DNA of 51,297 nucleotides from a virus: IMG/VR virus record IMGVR_UViG_3300013111_000216, positions 1-51,297 of that record, one strand, 5' to 3'. Each line of letters opens with the position of its first letter. Position 1 is the stretch's first letter. Both the position numbers and the translations under genes were made by a program. Below the pieces are notes generated by a model, which did no database searches, was not told the DNA's origin, and saw only the letters and a program-made list of their open reading frames with translations. Shown piece after piece: positions 18,480-25,312 of this stretch.

Positions 18480-18992
18480 TCAACCTCCGAAGATTCCAGC
18501 AGGCTTCTGGAGGATATCAGTGATTTTATTCGGCCCTTTGACCTTCTCAACTGATCTTCCTATCGCCCAGGAGCCAGTTATGCCTCCCCATGCGGTATAG
18601 AAGAATCCCGACAGTGCTGGTGGGTCCTTCATCATAGTTAAGATTTCGTCGGGAATGCTTTCCCCGCTAAGGAGTAGGAATTGAAGAACCCATGGCAGCA
18701 CTATCTCGTTCAATATCATCATACCGAGACCTACATAGACCACAGTTGGCCTAGCACGCTTGGTATAGAGATCACCTTGGTTCAACTCTGCTACGAGTAC
18801 ATCCTTCTTGGCATTCATTTCAGTTTCGAGAGCATTCAAGTTTGCCATACGATCTGCTTGGAGAACCTTCTCCAATTCTAACTTCGCGGCAGATTTCTCC
18901 TCATCGGAAGTATGCAGATTGTCAATGACGTTGCTGACAGTGCTAACCAGCGGTTGCAAACTTCCCGAAAATATGTCACTTATAAAAGACAT
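18480..18992 (-). CDS. Holin, 3TM / gene-transfer-agent type
   Basis: A 170-residue protein with an N-terminal charged helix (DEEKSAAKLELEKVL), then the signature LYTKRARPTVVYVGLGMMI. It continues into a long hydrophobic stretch (ILNEIVLPWVLQFLLL) and a second one (GFFYTAWGGITGSWAIG). This matches the 3TM holin family first described with gene-transfer agents. It would permeabilise the inner membrane at lysis. TAGGAGT precedes the ATG at 18992. It lies one base from the amidase start, forming a lysis pair. Confidence 0.8.
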   Translation of the reverse strand: MSFISDIFSGSLQPLVSTVSNVIDNLHTSDEEKSAAKLELEKVLQADRMANLNALETEMNAKKDVLVAELNQGDLYTKRARPTVVYVGLGMMILNEIVLPWVLQFLLLSGESIPDEILTMMKDPPALSGFFYTAWGGITGSWAIGRSVEKVKGPNKITDILQKPAGIFGG

Positions 18993-19007
18993 AGATGACT
19001 CCTAACA

Positions 19008-19277
19008 TCATGGGAGGATACTGGAGATTTTTTGAAAAAAGTCCCAAAGGTCTAAGTCTGGGAACATCGCGTGGATGATTATGAGTGCGAAGGCAATCCA
19101 GGCGATTTTTTCTATCCTCGATACTCTCTTGTTGTTTTTGTCAATCTCTTCACCGTGTGCATCTTCCATTCGCTCGGTAGCGTCTGTTAGTTTACCGAGG
19201 ACGTAGTATACGTTTGTTATCTCAGTGTCAGAGAGCCTACGATCTCTTGGTACTCTATCCCGATTCACGAGGTTCAC
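19008..19277 (-). CDS. Small single-pass membrane protein of the lysis cluster, 89 aa
   Basis: A charged N-terminal helix (ATERMEDAHGEEIDKNNKRV) leads into one hydrophobic segment, IEKIAWIAFALIIIHAMFP (about residues 55-75), and a short tail. This layout fits a second holin, antiholin or spanin-like protein. No lipobox was seen. Proximity to the holin and amidase supports a lysis role by inference only. GTG at 19277 or 19268 may be the start; neither has a good ribosome site and the gene overlaps the cupin stop. Confidence 0.62.
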   Translation of the reverse strand: MNLVNRDRVPRDRRLSDTEITNVYYVLGKLTDATERMEDAHGEEIDKNNKRVSRIEKIAWIAFALIIIHAMFPDLDLWDFFQKISSILP

Positions 19278-19692
19278 CCATGAGCGACTCTGCGGGGATC
19301 AAGACTGCAATTGTCCGACATGGGTGGCTAAGAGCTGTGCCCTTATGAACATGCTTGGCATTTACTGTGTAGGAATCCCCGGGGCCGAGAACTACTTTTT
19401 CTTCATTCAGCATTTCTATTTGCAGTCTGCCTTCAACCTGGATGAATATTTCCATTGAAGTATGCCCGTGCATAGGAGTTTCAGTTCCAATCGCATCCCA
19501 CGTGCTTAGTAAGATATCACAGTTCCACCCCGGTGGACGTACCTGTTGTATCGCAACATCTTCATATGGTGAAGACCTTTTCAACTGACGGAAGTATGGG
19601 GTCGAGTTTGTTACTCGCCTCTCCGCGATGTTCTTGATTTCTTTGAAGTCTTTTCGAAACTGCTTTACTTCTGGACGCTCACGAAAAGTCAT
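19255..19692 (-). CDS. Cupin-domain protein, 145 aa
   Basis: A small beta-barrel protein with both cupin motifs. TPMHGHTSMEIFIQVEGR gives HxH(x)4E plus a Gly, and VVLGPGDSYTVNAKHVHKG gives the second-motif PGD and His. The four ligands would bind a metal. A charged helical N-terminus of about 60 residues precedes the barrel. It is encoded in the late operon between appendage genes and the lysis genes, an odd place for a metabolic cupin. It may instead be a sugar-binding or capsule-acting accessory, but no substrate is shown by the sequence. Confidence 0.75.
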   Translation of the reverse strand: MTFRERPEVKQFRKDFKEIKNIAERRVTNSTPYFRQLKRSSPYEDVAIQQVRPPGWNCDILLSTWDAIGTETPMHGHTSMEIFIQVEGRLQIEMLNEEKVVLGPGDSYTVNAKHVHKGTALSHPCRTIAVLIPAESLMGEPRESG

Positions 19693-19701
19693 ACCGTCCC
19701 C

Positions 19702-19995
19702 CTATTCTTCTTCCAGCGGCACAGGATCATCGGGGTCTTTATCGGTTGTATTAGTGTATCCCATTGCCTGATTCTTGGTCAGATTAGTCCCATACTTTTT
19801 GGTTCCACTGAGGTTCATCAAAGCGGTTTCGACACCGAAAGATAGTTGGCCCGGATGGAAACAGGCGATGTAGTAGGTGATCTGACCTGTATCTTTGTCA
19901 AAGAGCGGAGTAGTTAGATCAAACCCTGTCGCAGCTCGGGCAGGTGTTATCTTGTTTTCAGGAACAAGTATGTTGATTCTATCTAGAGCACTCAT
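19702..19995 (-). CDS. Hypothetical appendage-region protein, 97 aa
   Basis: Not recognised. Begins SALDRINILVPENKITPARA, then a beta-rich stretch (GQITYYIACFHPGQLSFGVE) and an acidic C-terminus (DKDPDDPVPLEEE). The ATG at 19995 overlaps the stop of the upstream gene and is preferred to an earlier in-frame ATG because GGAG lies at the right distance. Probably co-translated with the 252-residue protein. Confidence 0.65.
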   Translation of the reverse strand: MSALDRINILVPENKITPARAATGFDLTTPLFDKDTGQITYYIACFHPGQLSFGVETALMNLSGTKKYGTNLTKNQAMGYTNTTDKDPDDPVPLEEE

Positions 19996-20750
19996 GATCT
20001 GTTCTCCGCCATCCAAGTTGCGACCGAAGACATTTGTGGTGCAGAGTGCATTATGTTGTCGTAGACGAGAAATAAAGCTACTTTGTATCCAACGTATGTA
20101 CCCGGTACCCCTGCGTAGTCACCCAGGCGATTGAAAGAGAATGTGTTATTAGCTGGGACGACTAAATCTATACAAGTTACCGTCCCGTCCTCAGCACCGT
20201 ACATTCTACCAACTGATTCATCATACCCTATAGTTTGGACGTGCCAAGCGTTCTCTGTCCATGGTACAGCCCCGTAGGGTGCGTCGACGAGCATGGAGTT
20301 GACCCCGCCTGCCCTGTTGCGAACTTCCCCGCCGACGTTTGAAGTGTCATAATCATTGTTGGCTAGGGTAGAAGCGAACATACCGCCCTTGCCGGTGTTA
20401 ATAGACAGGAGGCGATACAAGGTGTAATTGTCCCCAGATGTCGCTACAGTACCGCTTCCGGTTAGATAGTCGTCGGCTTCATCAAAGACAGCGAGATTGG
20501 AAACGTCCCACGTTGGAGTGGTTGGATCACCCGCCCCTTGTGATGTCCAAGAGACTGAACCAACCCTCGGCTGGACAGACAAGATCTCGTTACCCGCCGC
20601 CCCACCAAGTGTGAGAAACTGCTTGGAACGGAAATCTAGCGCGTAGACAAGATTGTCCTGTATCGGCGGGGGCCACGCAGGAGCACCGCGTCCACGCTCT
20701 CCCCACATAGAGTGCCGGCGTCTTCGTGCGATTACGTCTAACATGCTCAT
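19992..20750 (-). CDS. LamG/concanavalin-like appendage protein, 252 aa
   Basis: An Arg-rich start (ARRRRHSMWGERGRG) precedes a beta-sandwich pattern: LVYALDFRSKQFLTLGG, LAVFDEADDYLTGSGTVATS, NYTLYRLLSINTGKGG, AWHVQTIGYDES and KVALFLVYDNIM. This strand order resembles laminin-G/concanavalin-type domains found in phage receptor-binding proteins. A glycan-binding or accessory structural role in the virion is inferred. The Arg-rich head could anchor it to another virion protein. ATGA overlap with the upstream gene. Confidence 0.6.
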   Translation of the reverse strand: MSMLDVIARRRRHSMWGERGRGAPAWPPPIQDNLVYALDFRSKQFLTLGGAAGNEILSVQPRVGSVSWTSQGAGDPTTPTWDVSNLAVFDEADDYLTGSGTVATSGDNYTLYRLLSINTGKGGMFASTLANNDYDTSNVGGEVRNRAGGVNSMLVDAPYGAVPWTENAWHVQTIGYDESVGRMYGAEDGTVTCIDLVVPANNTFSFNRLGDYAGVPGTYVGYKVALFLVYDNIMHSAPQMSSVATWMAENRS

Positions 20751-21220
20751 GTCGAGATAAAGCGGAAAGTGTAAACGCCAGTGATGTTGTCACCATCGTT
20801 GTCGTCGAAGTCTATACTGAACCCCGGCCAACCTACGTGGTATTCTGGATCAGCTAACGCGATGACTGCCTCAGAGATCGAGATTCTATACCGTGAAGCC
20901 TCCGCACTGAGATCCGCTTGAGTTCCTCCAGCCACTAAGTCGATTGCTGATCCTACTTGTAAAAGTGAACCAGGTTCTCCACCGCACATCGTGATGAAAA
21001 AGTCAAGTTTGTCACTATTAGTCCTTGTTCCACCACTCTGGATTACTTCCATTACAATATTGCCGAAGCCGTGAACGACTGGGCAGAAGATTTGTGGGTC
21101 GATATCGCTCGCGGTAAGAGTCTGAGCCGCTGCTTGGTAGACAAGTGGAGCCCCTACACCGTCAGTATGCTTGACGGTGGATAAGGGTAGAGCTTTTACT
21201 ATGTTAGTATAATCAGCCAT
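20747..21220 (-). CDS. Hypothetical virion-region protein, 157 aa
   Basis: Not recognised. Beta-rich sequence (GFGNIVMEVIQSGGTRTNSD, RYRISISEAVIALAD, GVYTFRFIST at the end). AGAGGTGAAAG precedes the ATG at 21220. A hairpin (21241-21273) and the palindrome site 4 lie just upstream. It starts a chain of overlapping genes reaching 19702, and such chains near fibre genes often encode minor structural proteins. Confidence 0.65.
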   Translation of the reverse strand: MADYTNIVKALPLSTVKHTDGVGAPLVYQAAAQTLTASDIDPQIFCPVVHGFGNIVMEVIQSGGTRTNSDKLDFFITMCGGEPGSLLQVGSAIDLVAGGTQADLSAEASRYRISISEAVIALADPEYHVGWPGFSIDFDDNDGDNITGVYTFRFIST

Positions 21221-21240
21221 CTTTCACCTCTAAAAGGAAA

Positions 21241-21273
21241 CAGCAGCGGGGCCGGGAATAAGACCCCGCGCTG
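21241..21273 (-). terminator. GC-rich hairpin between late genes (terminator or attenuator)
   Basis: CAGC and GCGGGG at 21241-21251 pair with CCCCGC and GCTG at 21264-21273, leaving one bulged A and a 12-base loop. On the minus strand the stem is followed by a pyrimidine-rich run (TTTCCTTTT). It could reduce transcription leaving the 236-residue gene. The T run is broken, so complete termination is doubtful. Confidence 0.5.
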
Positions 21274-21281
21274 TAACTGAT

Positions 21282-21296
21282 GTTACAAAATGTAAC
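21282..21296. promoter_or_regulatory. Dispersed palindrome site 4, GTTACAAAATGTAAC
   Basis: Perfect arms GTTACA/TGTAAC. Another GTAAC word begins at 21273, 9 bp from the first arm. Lies in the gap ahead of the 157-residue gene. Confidence 0.75.
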
Positions 21297-21300
21297 GATA

Positions 21301-22011
21301 CTATGACTGAACGGTGTTGACCGTAACCCAGTGGGTTCCGTCCGCCATGAGAGTTAGCGTGTCGAATGCTGCATCCAGTGCAACAGTCTCAGCACCACTA
21401 ATCGTCGGTGTACCGGGATCAACGGTGACTGTGTTATCATCACCATGTTCAGCAACAATGGTCAAGATGCGACCAGTATCTGTTGCATCCGTCGGAGCGA
21501 TTGTGATTGCCCCTGCAGACGAATCCGTTAGGATTATGTTATCTGAATCAAGAACAGTATAAGGAGAATCAGTGTTGTCGATAGCAGTAGTACCGCGTTG
21601 GAACCCTGCACCGATTTTTACTAAATCATCCCCAGCATCAACCTTGAAAGCGTCTGCAATATCTCCAGATTCGATAGTAAAATCAATCCCTGCAGCACCG
21701 GTTTCGTTGAAAATCACACCACCTGTTGTTACCCTCATATAGGCTTTACTAACACCCATCCACAGCTCGTCAGCATCACCGTCGATATAAAGCATCTGGG
21801 CAACGCCGGCCGTTTGGGCAACAAAGTCGATCGTCCCAGCACCTCCCGGATCGATCCTGAACAGATAGTCTGTCGAGTCGTACCCGAAGTCAAAGACCTC
21901 AGTAGAACCATGATAGAAGTTAATATACGTCTGCCCCGTCATGGTCTTGATGTCTTTATGGTACGCGATTGTGTAGTAGAGGTTTGACCCTCTGATGTCA
22001 CTCAAGTACAT
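21301..22011 (-). CDS. Tail fibre-like structural protein, 236 aa
   Basis: Repeated short beta motifs with Asp/Gly/Thr richness: FYHGSTEVFDFGYDSTDY, MRVTTGGVIFNETGAAG, TVLDSDNIILTDSSAGAITI and HWVTVNTV at the end. Such sequence is typical of trimeric beta-structured fibre or head-decoration fibres. AAGGAGATACCAC precedes the ATG at 22011, a very strong T7-like ribosome site, implying high expression. Confidence 0.6.
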   Translation of the reverse strand: MYLSDIRGSNLYYTIAYHKDIKTMTGQTYINFYHGSTEVFDFGYDSTDYLFRIDPGGAGTIDFVAQTAGVAQMLYIDGDADELWMGVSKAYMRVTTGGVIFNETGAAGIDFTIESGDIADAFKVDAGDDLVKIGAGFQRGTTAIDNTDSPYTVLDSDNIILTDSSAGAITIAPTDATDTGRILTIVAEHGDDNTVTVDPGTPTISGAETVALDAAFDTLTLMADGTHWVTVNTVQS

Positions 22012-22055
22012 GTGGTATCTCCTTATGTTTGGAGCATCTCAATGGAGATACCAGA

Positions 22056-22586
22056 TTAGGCCAAATACGCCGATGGACCAACAGGAGCGAGAAACCATAC
22101 CATGACACGACCAGATACATAGATCGTATCGTCGTCCCCGGCATCTGGAGCGGCATTCGCGGTTACGACAATAGTAATTGCCGCCGCCGCAGGGACACCA
22201 ATCTCCGAGAACCCATTACCATCTGCATGGGTCCAAGAAGTGTCCTCCGCAATCAGCACACCGTCTGCATAGTCATCCGTATCCACACCTGTCGAACCAA
22301 CGTCATAGTTCGCAGTCGTTGGGACACCTCCAACCGGCCCAGCTACCCCAGCAACAGCAAGGATAATTGCACCCTTTGGAATAGTCTCCGTTAGAGACGC
22401 GGTCGTGGCATTGCCCGTAATTGTCCACGTCTCGTTAATTATATGAACTCTGAGATAACCACCACCGTTGGTAGTCGCCTCAGGTCCACCAACCGCCAGA
22501 TTAAAATCATTCACGGCATAAATGGTGTCCAACACCAGTGCCGGATGATTCTCATACTGACGACTGCCTACCGTCCCTTGGCTCAT
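22056..22586 (-). CDS. First late gene: probable structural protein, 176 aa
   Basis: No certain family. Ala/Gly/Val/Thr-rich, beta-structured (TIPKGAIILAVAGVAGPVGG, AAAITIVVTANAAPDAGDDD, SGRVMVWFLAPVGP). The composition resembles capsid decoration or fibre proteins. The start at ATG 22586 follows AGGAGG at an ideal distance, whereas an in-frame start 28 codons earlier would put hydrophobic residues in front and lacks a site. It is the first gene of the leftward block, so it is likely made in large amounts. Confidence 0.65.
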   Translation of the reverse strand: MSQGTVGSRQYENHPALVLDTIYAVNDFNLAVGGPEATTNGGGYLRVHIINETWTITGNATTASLTETIPKGAIILAVAGVAGPVGGVPTTANYDVGSTGVDTDDYADGVLIAEDTSWTHADGNGFSEIGVPAAAAITIVVTANAAPDAGDDDTIYVSGRVMVWFLAPVGPSAYLA

Positions 22587-22638
22587 GACAAAACCTCCTA
22601 AAAAGGAAACAGAAAAGAAACAATACACCTCTACCCCC

Positions 22639-22652
22639 GTAATATACGTAAC
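22639..22652 (-). promoter_or_regulatory. Leftward TTACGTATATTAC element ahead of the late operon
   Basis: On the minus strand reads GTTACGTATATTAC, about 53 bp before the first late ATG. The 13-mer TTACGTATATTAC is identical to plus-strand copies at 25237 and 34460, each also pointing at the nearest downstream gene. TATATT could act as a -10 box, or the phased TTAC words could bind an activator. Confidence 0.6.
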
Positions 22653-22812
22653 AAAGGACGCCAAATCCACCCTCTAACCCCCCATTACTCCCCACTGAAC
22701 AAATGTTTATTCACTTTTTTCATTCCTACGTTGGTGTGAGGTTTTCGCGTGCGTACGTAGCGCGTAGCCCCCGAGTTACCCCTCCCTAACTTTGGAAGGT
22801 AAAACTATCAAT

Positions 22813-22975
22813 GTTAGCCTGTCCAAACACGCCAGTATGTTAGGCTCTACTAACAAGCAAAGAGTTAGGCTTTCCTAACTGTTCAGCTAAGTTAGGAGAG
22901 ACTAACACACTGCCAGCGAGAGTTAGGAAAAACTAACTGGCATGGTAATTGCGACAGCTGTTAGGCTATACTAAT
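22813..22975. promoter_or_regulatory. Array of six GTTAGG-N4-6-CTAAC operator-like palindromes
   Basis: Copies start at 22813 (degenerate), 22839 GTTAGGCTCTACTAAC, 22864 GTTAGGCTTTCCTAAC, 22891 GTTAGGAGAGACTAAC, 22922 GTTAGGAAAAACTAAC and 22960 GTTAGGCTATACTAAT. The arms are constant while the central four to six bases vary, which marks protein-binding half-sites rather than simple duplication. Spacings are 26, 25, 27, 31 and 38 bp, so neighbouring sites lie on roughly similar DNA faces only in part. The last two interleave with the sigma-54-like promoters. Confidence 0.8.
22938..22952 (+). promoter_or_regulatory. Sigma-54-like promoter motif A (weak)
   Basis: TGGCATGGTAATTGC has the required GG-N10-GC spacing and two departures from TGGCACG-N4-TTGCA. 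Starts right at the end of the palindrome at 22922. Confidence 0.5.
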
Positions 22976-22991
22976 TGGCACAGAGTTTGCA
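22975..22991 (+). promoter_or_regulatory. Sigma-54-like promoter motif B
   Basis: TTGGCACAGAGTTTGCA matches the -24/-12 consensus with one change and keeps GG-N10-GC. Abuts the palindrome at 22960. Confidence 0.6.
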
Positions 22992-22999
22992 CTAAAAAA

Positions 23000-23017
23000 C
23001 TGGCACAATAGTTGCAA
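23000..23017 (+). promoter_or_regulatory. Sigma-54-like promoter motif C
   Basis: CTGGCACAATAGTTGCAA matches the -24/-12 consensus with one change and keeps GG-N10-GC. Shares the ending TTGCAACG with motif D. Confidence 0.6.
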
Positions 23018-23026
23018 CGTTGTTAA

Positions 23027-23044
23027 TTGGCACGATTTTTGCAA
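23027..23044 (+). promoter_or_regulatory. Sigma-54-like promoter motif D (best match)
   Basis: TTGGCACGATTTTTGCAA is an exact fit to TGGCACG-N4-TTGCA with GG-N10-GC. It is the closest of the four to the early genes and would start transcription near 23055, about 275 bp before the first ATG. Confidence 0.65.
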
Positions 23045-23329
23045 CGAAACGTGTTGAAAAATGTTACCTAATCTAAGTTGTGTATAACCAACGAGTTAGA
23101 AAAAAAGTGGCGAGTTAGGGGCGCCAAACTGGCTCCTTTTGTTTATTTGGCTTTTTTATTCCGTAAGATGTCTATCGAGCGCTGGGCACGCAACCGGCGC
23201 GAGTGCAGTCCGCGCGAACGTGGCGACTAGTAGTGCGGTGGATCTATGACAAGCTACGGTTTACGGTGTCGTGTGGGTGGGTGGCTCGCTAACCGAATTA
23301 CCACCTACGGGTGAGAAAGTGAGTTACTC

Positions 23330-23794
23330 ATGGCAGAAGACAAAACAACCAAGTGCGAACAGCTCAAGAAGAACGAGGACGGTAGTATTGTGCTCGACTT
23401 GGGTTATCGCAAGACTGGTATGGACGGACCGAATGTTGATCCTAAGACTGGTAAGAAGGAGCGTTTGCCAGTGTGGGATGGACAGCTGACTCTGGTCGTG
23501 CCGAAGGATTTAGTCGCTACGATGCTTGAAAAGGCAGCGGGTGGCTGGCTGATTACGGCACAAGGTCAGATGCGCAAGCATCCGGAACAAGTCAAGGCAG
23601 TGAAGGATCGCGTTACTTGGACGATGGCTGACCATATGGGCAGCGGAACTCGCGAGAGCGATGCGATCAAGAACTTGCGTGCAAAGATTGAGGGCACGCG
23701 AGAGATGCTGGCTGACAAGGATATTACGGAAGAGAAAGCTAAGATCCGGATTAAGGGTCTTACTAACGAGCTGAAGAAGTTGCTGAAGAGCTAA
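23330..23794 (+). CDS. First early protein, hypothetical, 154 aa
   Basis: Not recognised. Charged and Lys-rich. DLGYRKTGMDGPNVDPKTGK is followed by strand-like LTLVVPKDLVATMLEKAAGG, then a Lys/Glu helix pair at the C-terminus (KNLRAKIEGTREMLADKD and LTNELKKLLKS). Codon choice is GC-rich and the gene reads well from ATG 23330. The ribosome site is weak (GTGAG). First gene after the promoter array, so probably made early and in quantity; host takeover roles are usual at this place. Confidence 0.7.
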   Translation: MAEDKTTKCEQLKKNEDGSIVLDLGYRKTGMDGPNVDPKTGKKERLPVWDGQLTLVVPKDLVATMLEKAAGGWLITAQGQMRKHPEQVKAVKDRVTWTMADHMGSGTRESDAIKNLRAKIEGTREMLADKDITEEKAKIRIKGLTNELKKLLKS

Positions 23795-23828
23795 ACTAAC
23801 CACCCACCTACGCGAACAGACAAGGTGC

Positions 23829-23843
23829 GTTACATTTTGGAAC
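23829..23843. promoter_or_regulatory. Dispersed palindrome site 5, GTTACATTTTGGAAC
   Basis: Matches GTTMCA-N3-TGKAAC with the variant arm on the right. Lies 20 bp ahead of the start of the Cys-rich 69-residue gene. Confidence 0.72.
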
Positions 23844-23863
23844 GGTTCTTAGCGGAGGTAGCT

Positions 23864-24073
23864 ATGAGTGCTATCAAGGTTGAGGGTTGTGACCTGTGTG
23901 GACGCAAAGCTGAGAGCATGACAGTGGTTTATGACTCACCTCGGCGAGTTGGTGGCTGGGCGTATATGTGTCATGAATGCTGGCGAGTTCACAGCGATGC
24001 TAAGCCGGGTAAAGGTCTTTGTACGAAGTGGCGTAAGCACAAGGACGGTTGGTTCTACAAAGATCACAAGTGA
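23864..24073 (+). CDS. Small zinc-ribbon-like early protein, 69 aa
   Basis: Two Cys pairs, CDLCGRK (residues 9-15) and CHECW (about 36-40), would bind one zinc. The rest is basic (KGLCTKWRKHKDGWFYK). ATG at 23864 follows GCGGAGG. Function unknown; small zinc proteins of this kind are common among early phage genes and often bind nucleic acid or host proteins. Confidence 0.75.
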   Translation: MSAIKVEGCDLCGRKAESMTVVYDSPRRVGGWAYMCHECWRVHSDAKPGKGLCTKWRKHKDGWFYKDHK

Positions 24074-24121
24074 TAACCTGAGGCAGGTGGGTTGCGGCTC
24101 ACCTGCCAGATAGGACGAACG

Positions 24122-24385
24122 ATGCACAAAGAAGGACGCATGACCAAGAGCCGATACATCATAGCAGCAATGCGTGAGGTCGGCGGTTCAACCCTTTTGT
24201 TCGGTGCTGCAAAGGATCTCGAGAATGCTAGACGATCTACCATTGAGGGACTCGAGAAGCTGAATCAGTATAAAGGACAAACGGAGTTCGACCAATGGCA
24301 GTTCGAGTGGAAACACTTGGTTGGCGATCTCAAAGTGATTGCGAGTGCGCAGAATGAACTGCTGCACATGGCAAGCGCAGGTTGA
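24122..24385 (+). CDS. Hypothetical early protein, 87 aa
   Basis: Not recognised. Mostly helical (LENARRSTIEGLEKLNQYKG, then WQFEWKHLVGDLKVIASAQN). ATG at 24122 follows TAGGA by 6 bases; ATG at 24140 after GAAGGA is an alternative and would remove six residues. Confidence 0.6.
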   Translation: MHKEGRMTKSRYIIAAMREVGGSTLLFGAAKDLENARRSTIEGLEKLNQYKGQTEFDQWQFEWKHLVGDLKVIASAQNELLHMASAG

Positions 24386-24614
24386 TCAGTTAATGGGGTG
24401 TGACTGGTGTTTCGTAACATTGTAACATTTGTAGCACCCCATATTCCCATTGGACAACATTCGGAAGTGGATAGAACTTTAGCTATTTGTAGTGATACTT
24501 GACATTGGATATTTTATGTGAAAAAAATAACTAAAGAATATAATAACATCTACTTCCCTAAATTCTCTTGTTTGGTTCAAAGTGTGGTTTTGATGCCCAA
24601 GGGGAACAGGAGCG

Positions 24615-24637
24615 GTTACGTTTGTTACAAATGTTAC
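24615..24637. repeat. Three GTTAC repeats with 9-bp period
   Basis: GTTACGTTT, GTTACAAAT, GTTAC in direct succession. Same word and same 9-bp phase as the arrays at 25227 and 34459, but direct rather than inverted as in the 15-bp palindromes. Confidence 0.65.
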
Positions 24638-24665
24638 GTTTTGATAGTTGGTGTTGTTCACTACC

Positions 24666-24680
24666 GTTCCAAATTGTAAC
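24666..24680. promoter_or_regulatory. Dispersed palindrome site 6, GTTCCAAATTGTAAC
   Basis: Matches GTTMCA-N3-TGKAAC. Lies 29 bp downstream of the 9-bp-phased GTTAC array, the only place where both arrangements are adjacent. Confidence 0.72.
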
Positions 24681-24766
24681 ACCAGTTGCGGTCTCCCTCT
24701 CTTTCATACCGTGCGCTTTATTGTTGTATATTATGGTTGGACGATGTTTAACTGATGGAGGTTCTA

Positions 24767-24985
24767 GTGAGTTACGAGATCAAGTATGATCGCGACAACC
24801 CTGCCGATTGGCGCAAGGCGTGTTGTGATCTCCTGCAGTGGTGGGGCAGAGATTTCTACAAGGTAGTAGCGAAACAAGCTCTGCCGAACGCCAGAGACTT
24901 CGACAACTTCAGATCGGCAGTTGCTCTACTTGCTGGTGTCGAGGGATTTCCAGTTGAGGCATTTTGGGAAAGGTACAAGAGATGA
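24767..24985 (+). CDS. Hypothetical early protein, 72 aa
   Basis: Not recognised. Helical and aromatic (ADWRKACCDLLQWWGRDFYK). The GTG at 24767 is placed 5 bases after ATGGAGG and is preferred to ATG 24755, which lies within that ribosome site. Overlaps the next gene as ATGA. Confidence 0.68.
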   Translation: MSYEIKYDRDNPADWRKACCDLLQWWGRDFYKVVAKQALPNARDFDNFRSAVALLAGVEGFPVEAFWERYKR

Positions 24986-25191
24986 AACTATTCGTAGCCC
25001 GCTGTGTGGACTGTGATAGTAAAACCATCCCTGACTACATGGCGGCATTTTTCTCCCTTGCGAGTGCACGAGCTTATGTTGCCTCGCTAGTGGGACAGGA
25101 CAAGAGAATTGACGGATGTATCGTTGAGGAGTACTGGGTGGAGGTTGGAGATTGTGTCAAGAAACACTCGATGAAAGCCCGTAGGAAATAG
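24982..25191 (+). CDS. Hypothetical early protein, 69 aa
   Basis: Not recognised. One CVDC pair near the N-terminus, a helical stretch (FFSLASARAYVASLVGQDKR) and a basic C-terminus (KKHSMKARRK). ATG overlaps the previous stop (ATGA), so the two are translationally coupled. Confidence 0.68.
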   Translation: MKLFVARCVDCDSKTIPDYMAAFFSLASARAYVASLVGQDKRIDGCIVEEYWVEVGDCVKKHSMKARRK

Positions 25192-25226
25192 TACTCCACT
25201 ACAGCGGCTCGGGTACTATCATATGT

Positions 25227-25258
25227 ATTACATTTATTACGTATATTACAATTATTAC
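25227..25258 (+). repeat. Four ATTAC repeats with 9-bp period, includes TTACGTATATTAC
   Basis: ATTAC begins at 25227, 25236, 25245 and 25254, exactly 9 bp apart. The 19 bases 25232-25250 are identical to 34455-34473. The array is 55 bp ahead of the next ATG, consistent with a promoter or activator site, or an iteron-type protein-binding array. Confidence 0.7.
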
Positions 25259-25312
25259 AGCGCACACCTGTGCGTCACGTTCTTTCACAATCGAACTACG
25301 GAGGATCGCAGA

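Larger units (their letters stand above)
22587..23329. other. Divergent control region between late (leftward) and early (rightward) blocks
   Basis: About 740 bp with no supported gene. From left to right it holds a leftward copy of the TTACGTATATTAC element (22639-22652), a GC-rich palindromic patch around 22746-22768, six GTTAG..CTAAC palindromes (22813-22975), four tandem -24/-12 promoter-like sites pointing right (22938-23044), and a GC-rich leader before the first early gene. Multiple repeats in one region could also mark a replication origin. Confidence 0.8.
24386..24766. other. AT-rich intergenic region with GTTAC-type repeats
   Basis: About 380 bp without a convincing gene. It holds GTAAC words at 24414 and 24422 with GTAGC at 24431, three GTTAC words phased exactly 9 bp apart (24615, 24624, 24633), palindrome site 6 (24666-24680), and a TATATT box at 24727-24732 ahead of the next gene. 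A 73-codon frame at 24568 has no ribosome site and odd composition and was not accepted. Confidence 0.65.

Noticed and set aside
22813-22975. Repeats in the control region as a CRISPR array
   Set aside because: Units are short palindromes of 16 bases with 9-22 bases between them and no cas genes; spacing is uneven.
23101-23160. GCCAAACTGGC followed by T-rich stretch as a terminator ahead of early genes
   Set aside because: The stem is only four pairs, and termination here would block the promoters just upstream; evidence too weak.
24568-24789. 73-codon frame in the intergenic repeat region
   Set aside because: No ribosome site, runs across the repeat words and the next gene's start.
25223-25312. 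N-terminal Tyr-rich extension of the 129-residue protein
   Set aside because: It is the translation of the ATTAC repeat array; a GGAGG-preceded ATG follows.
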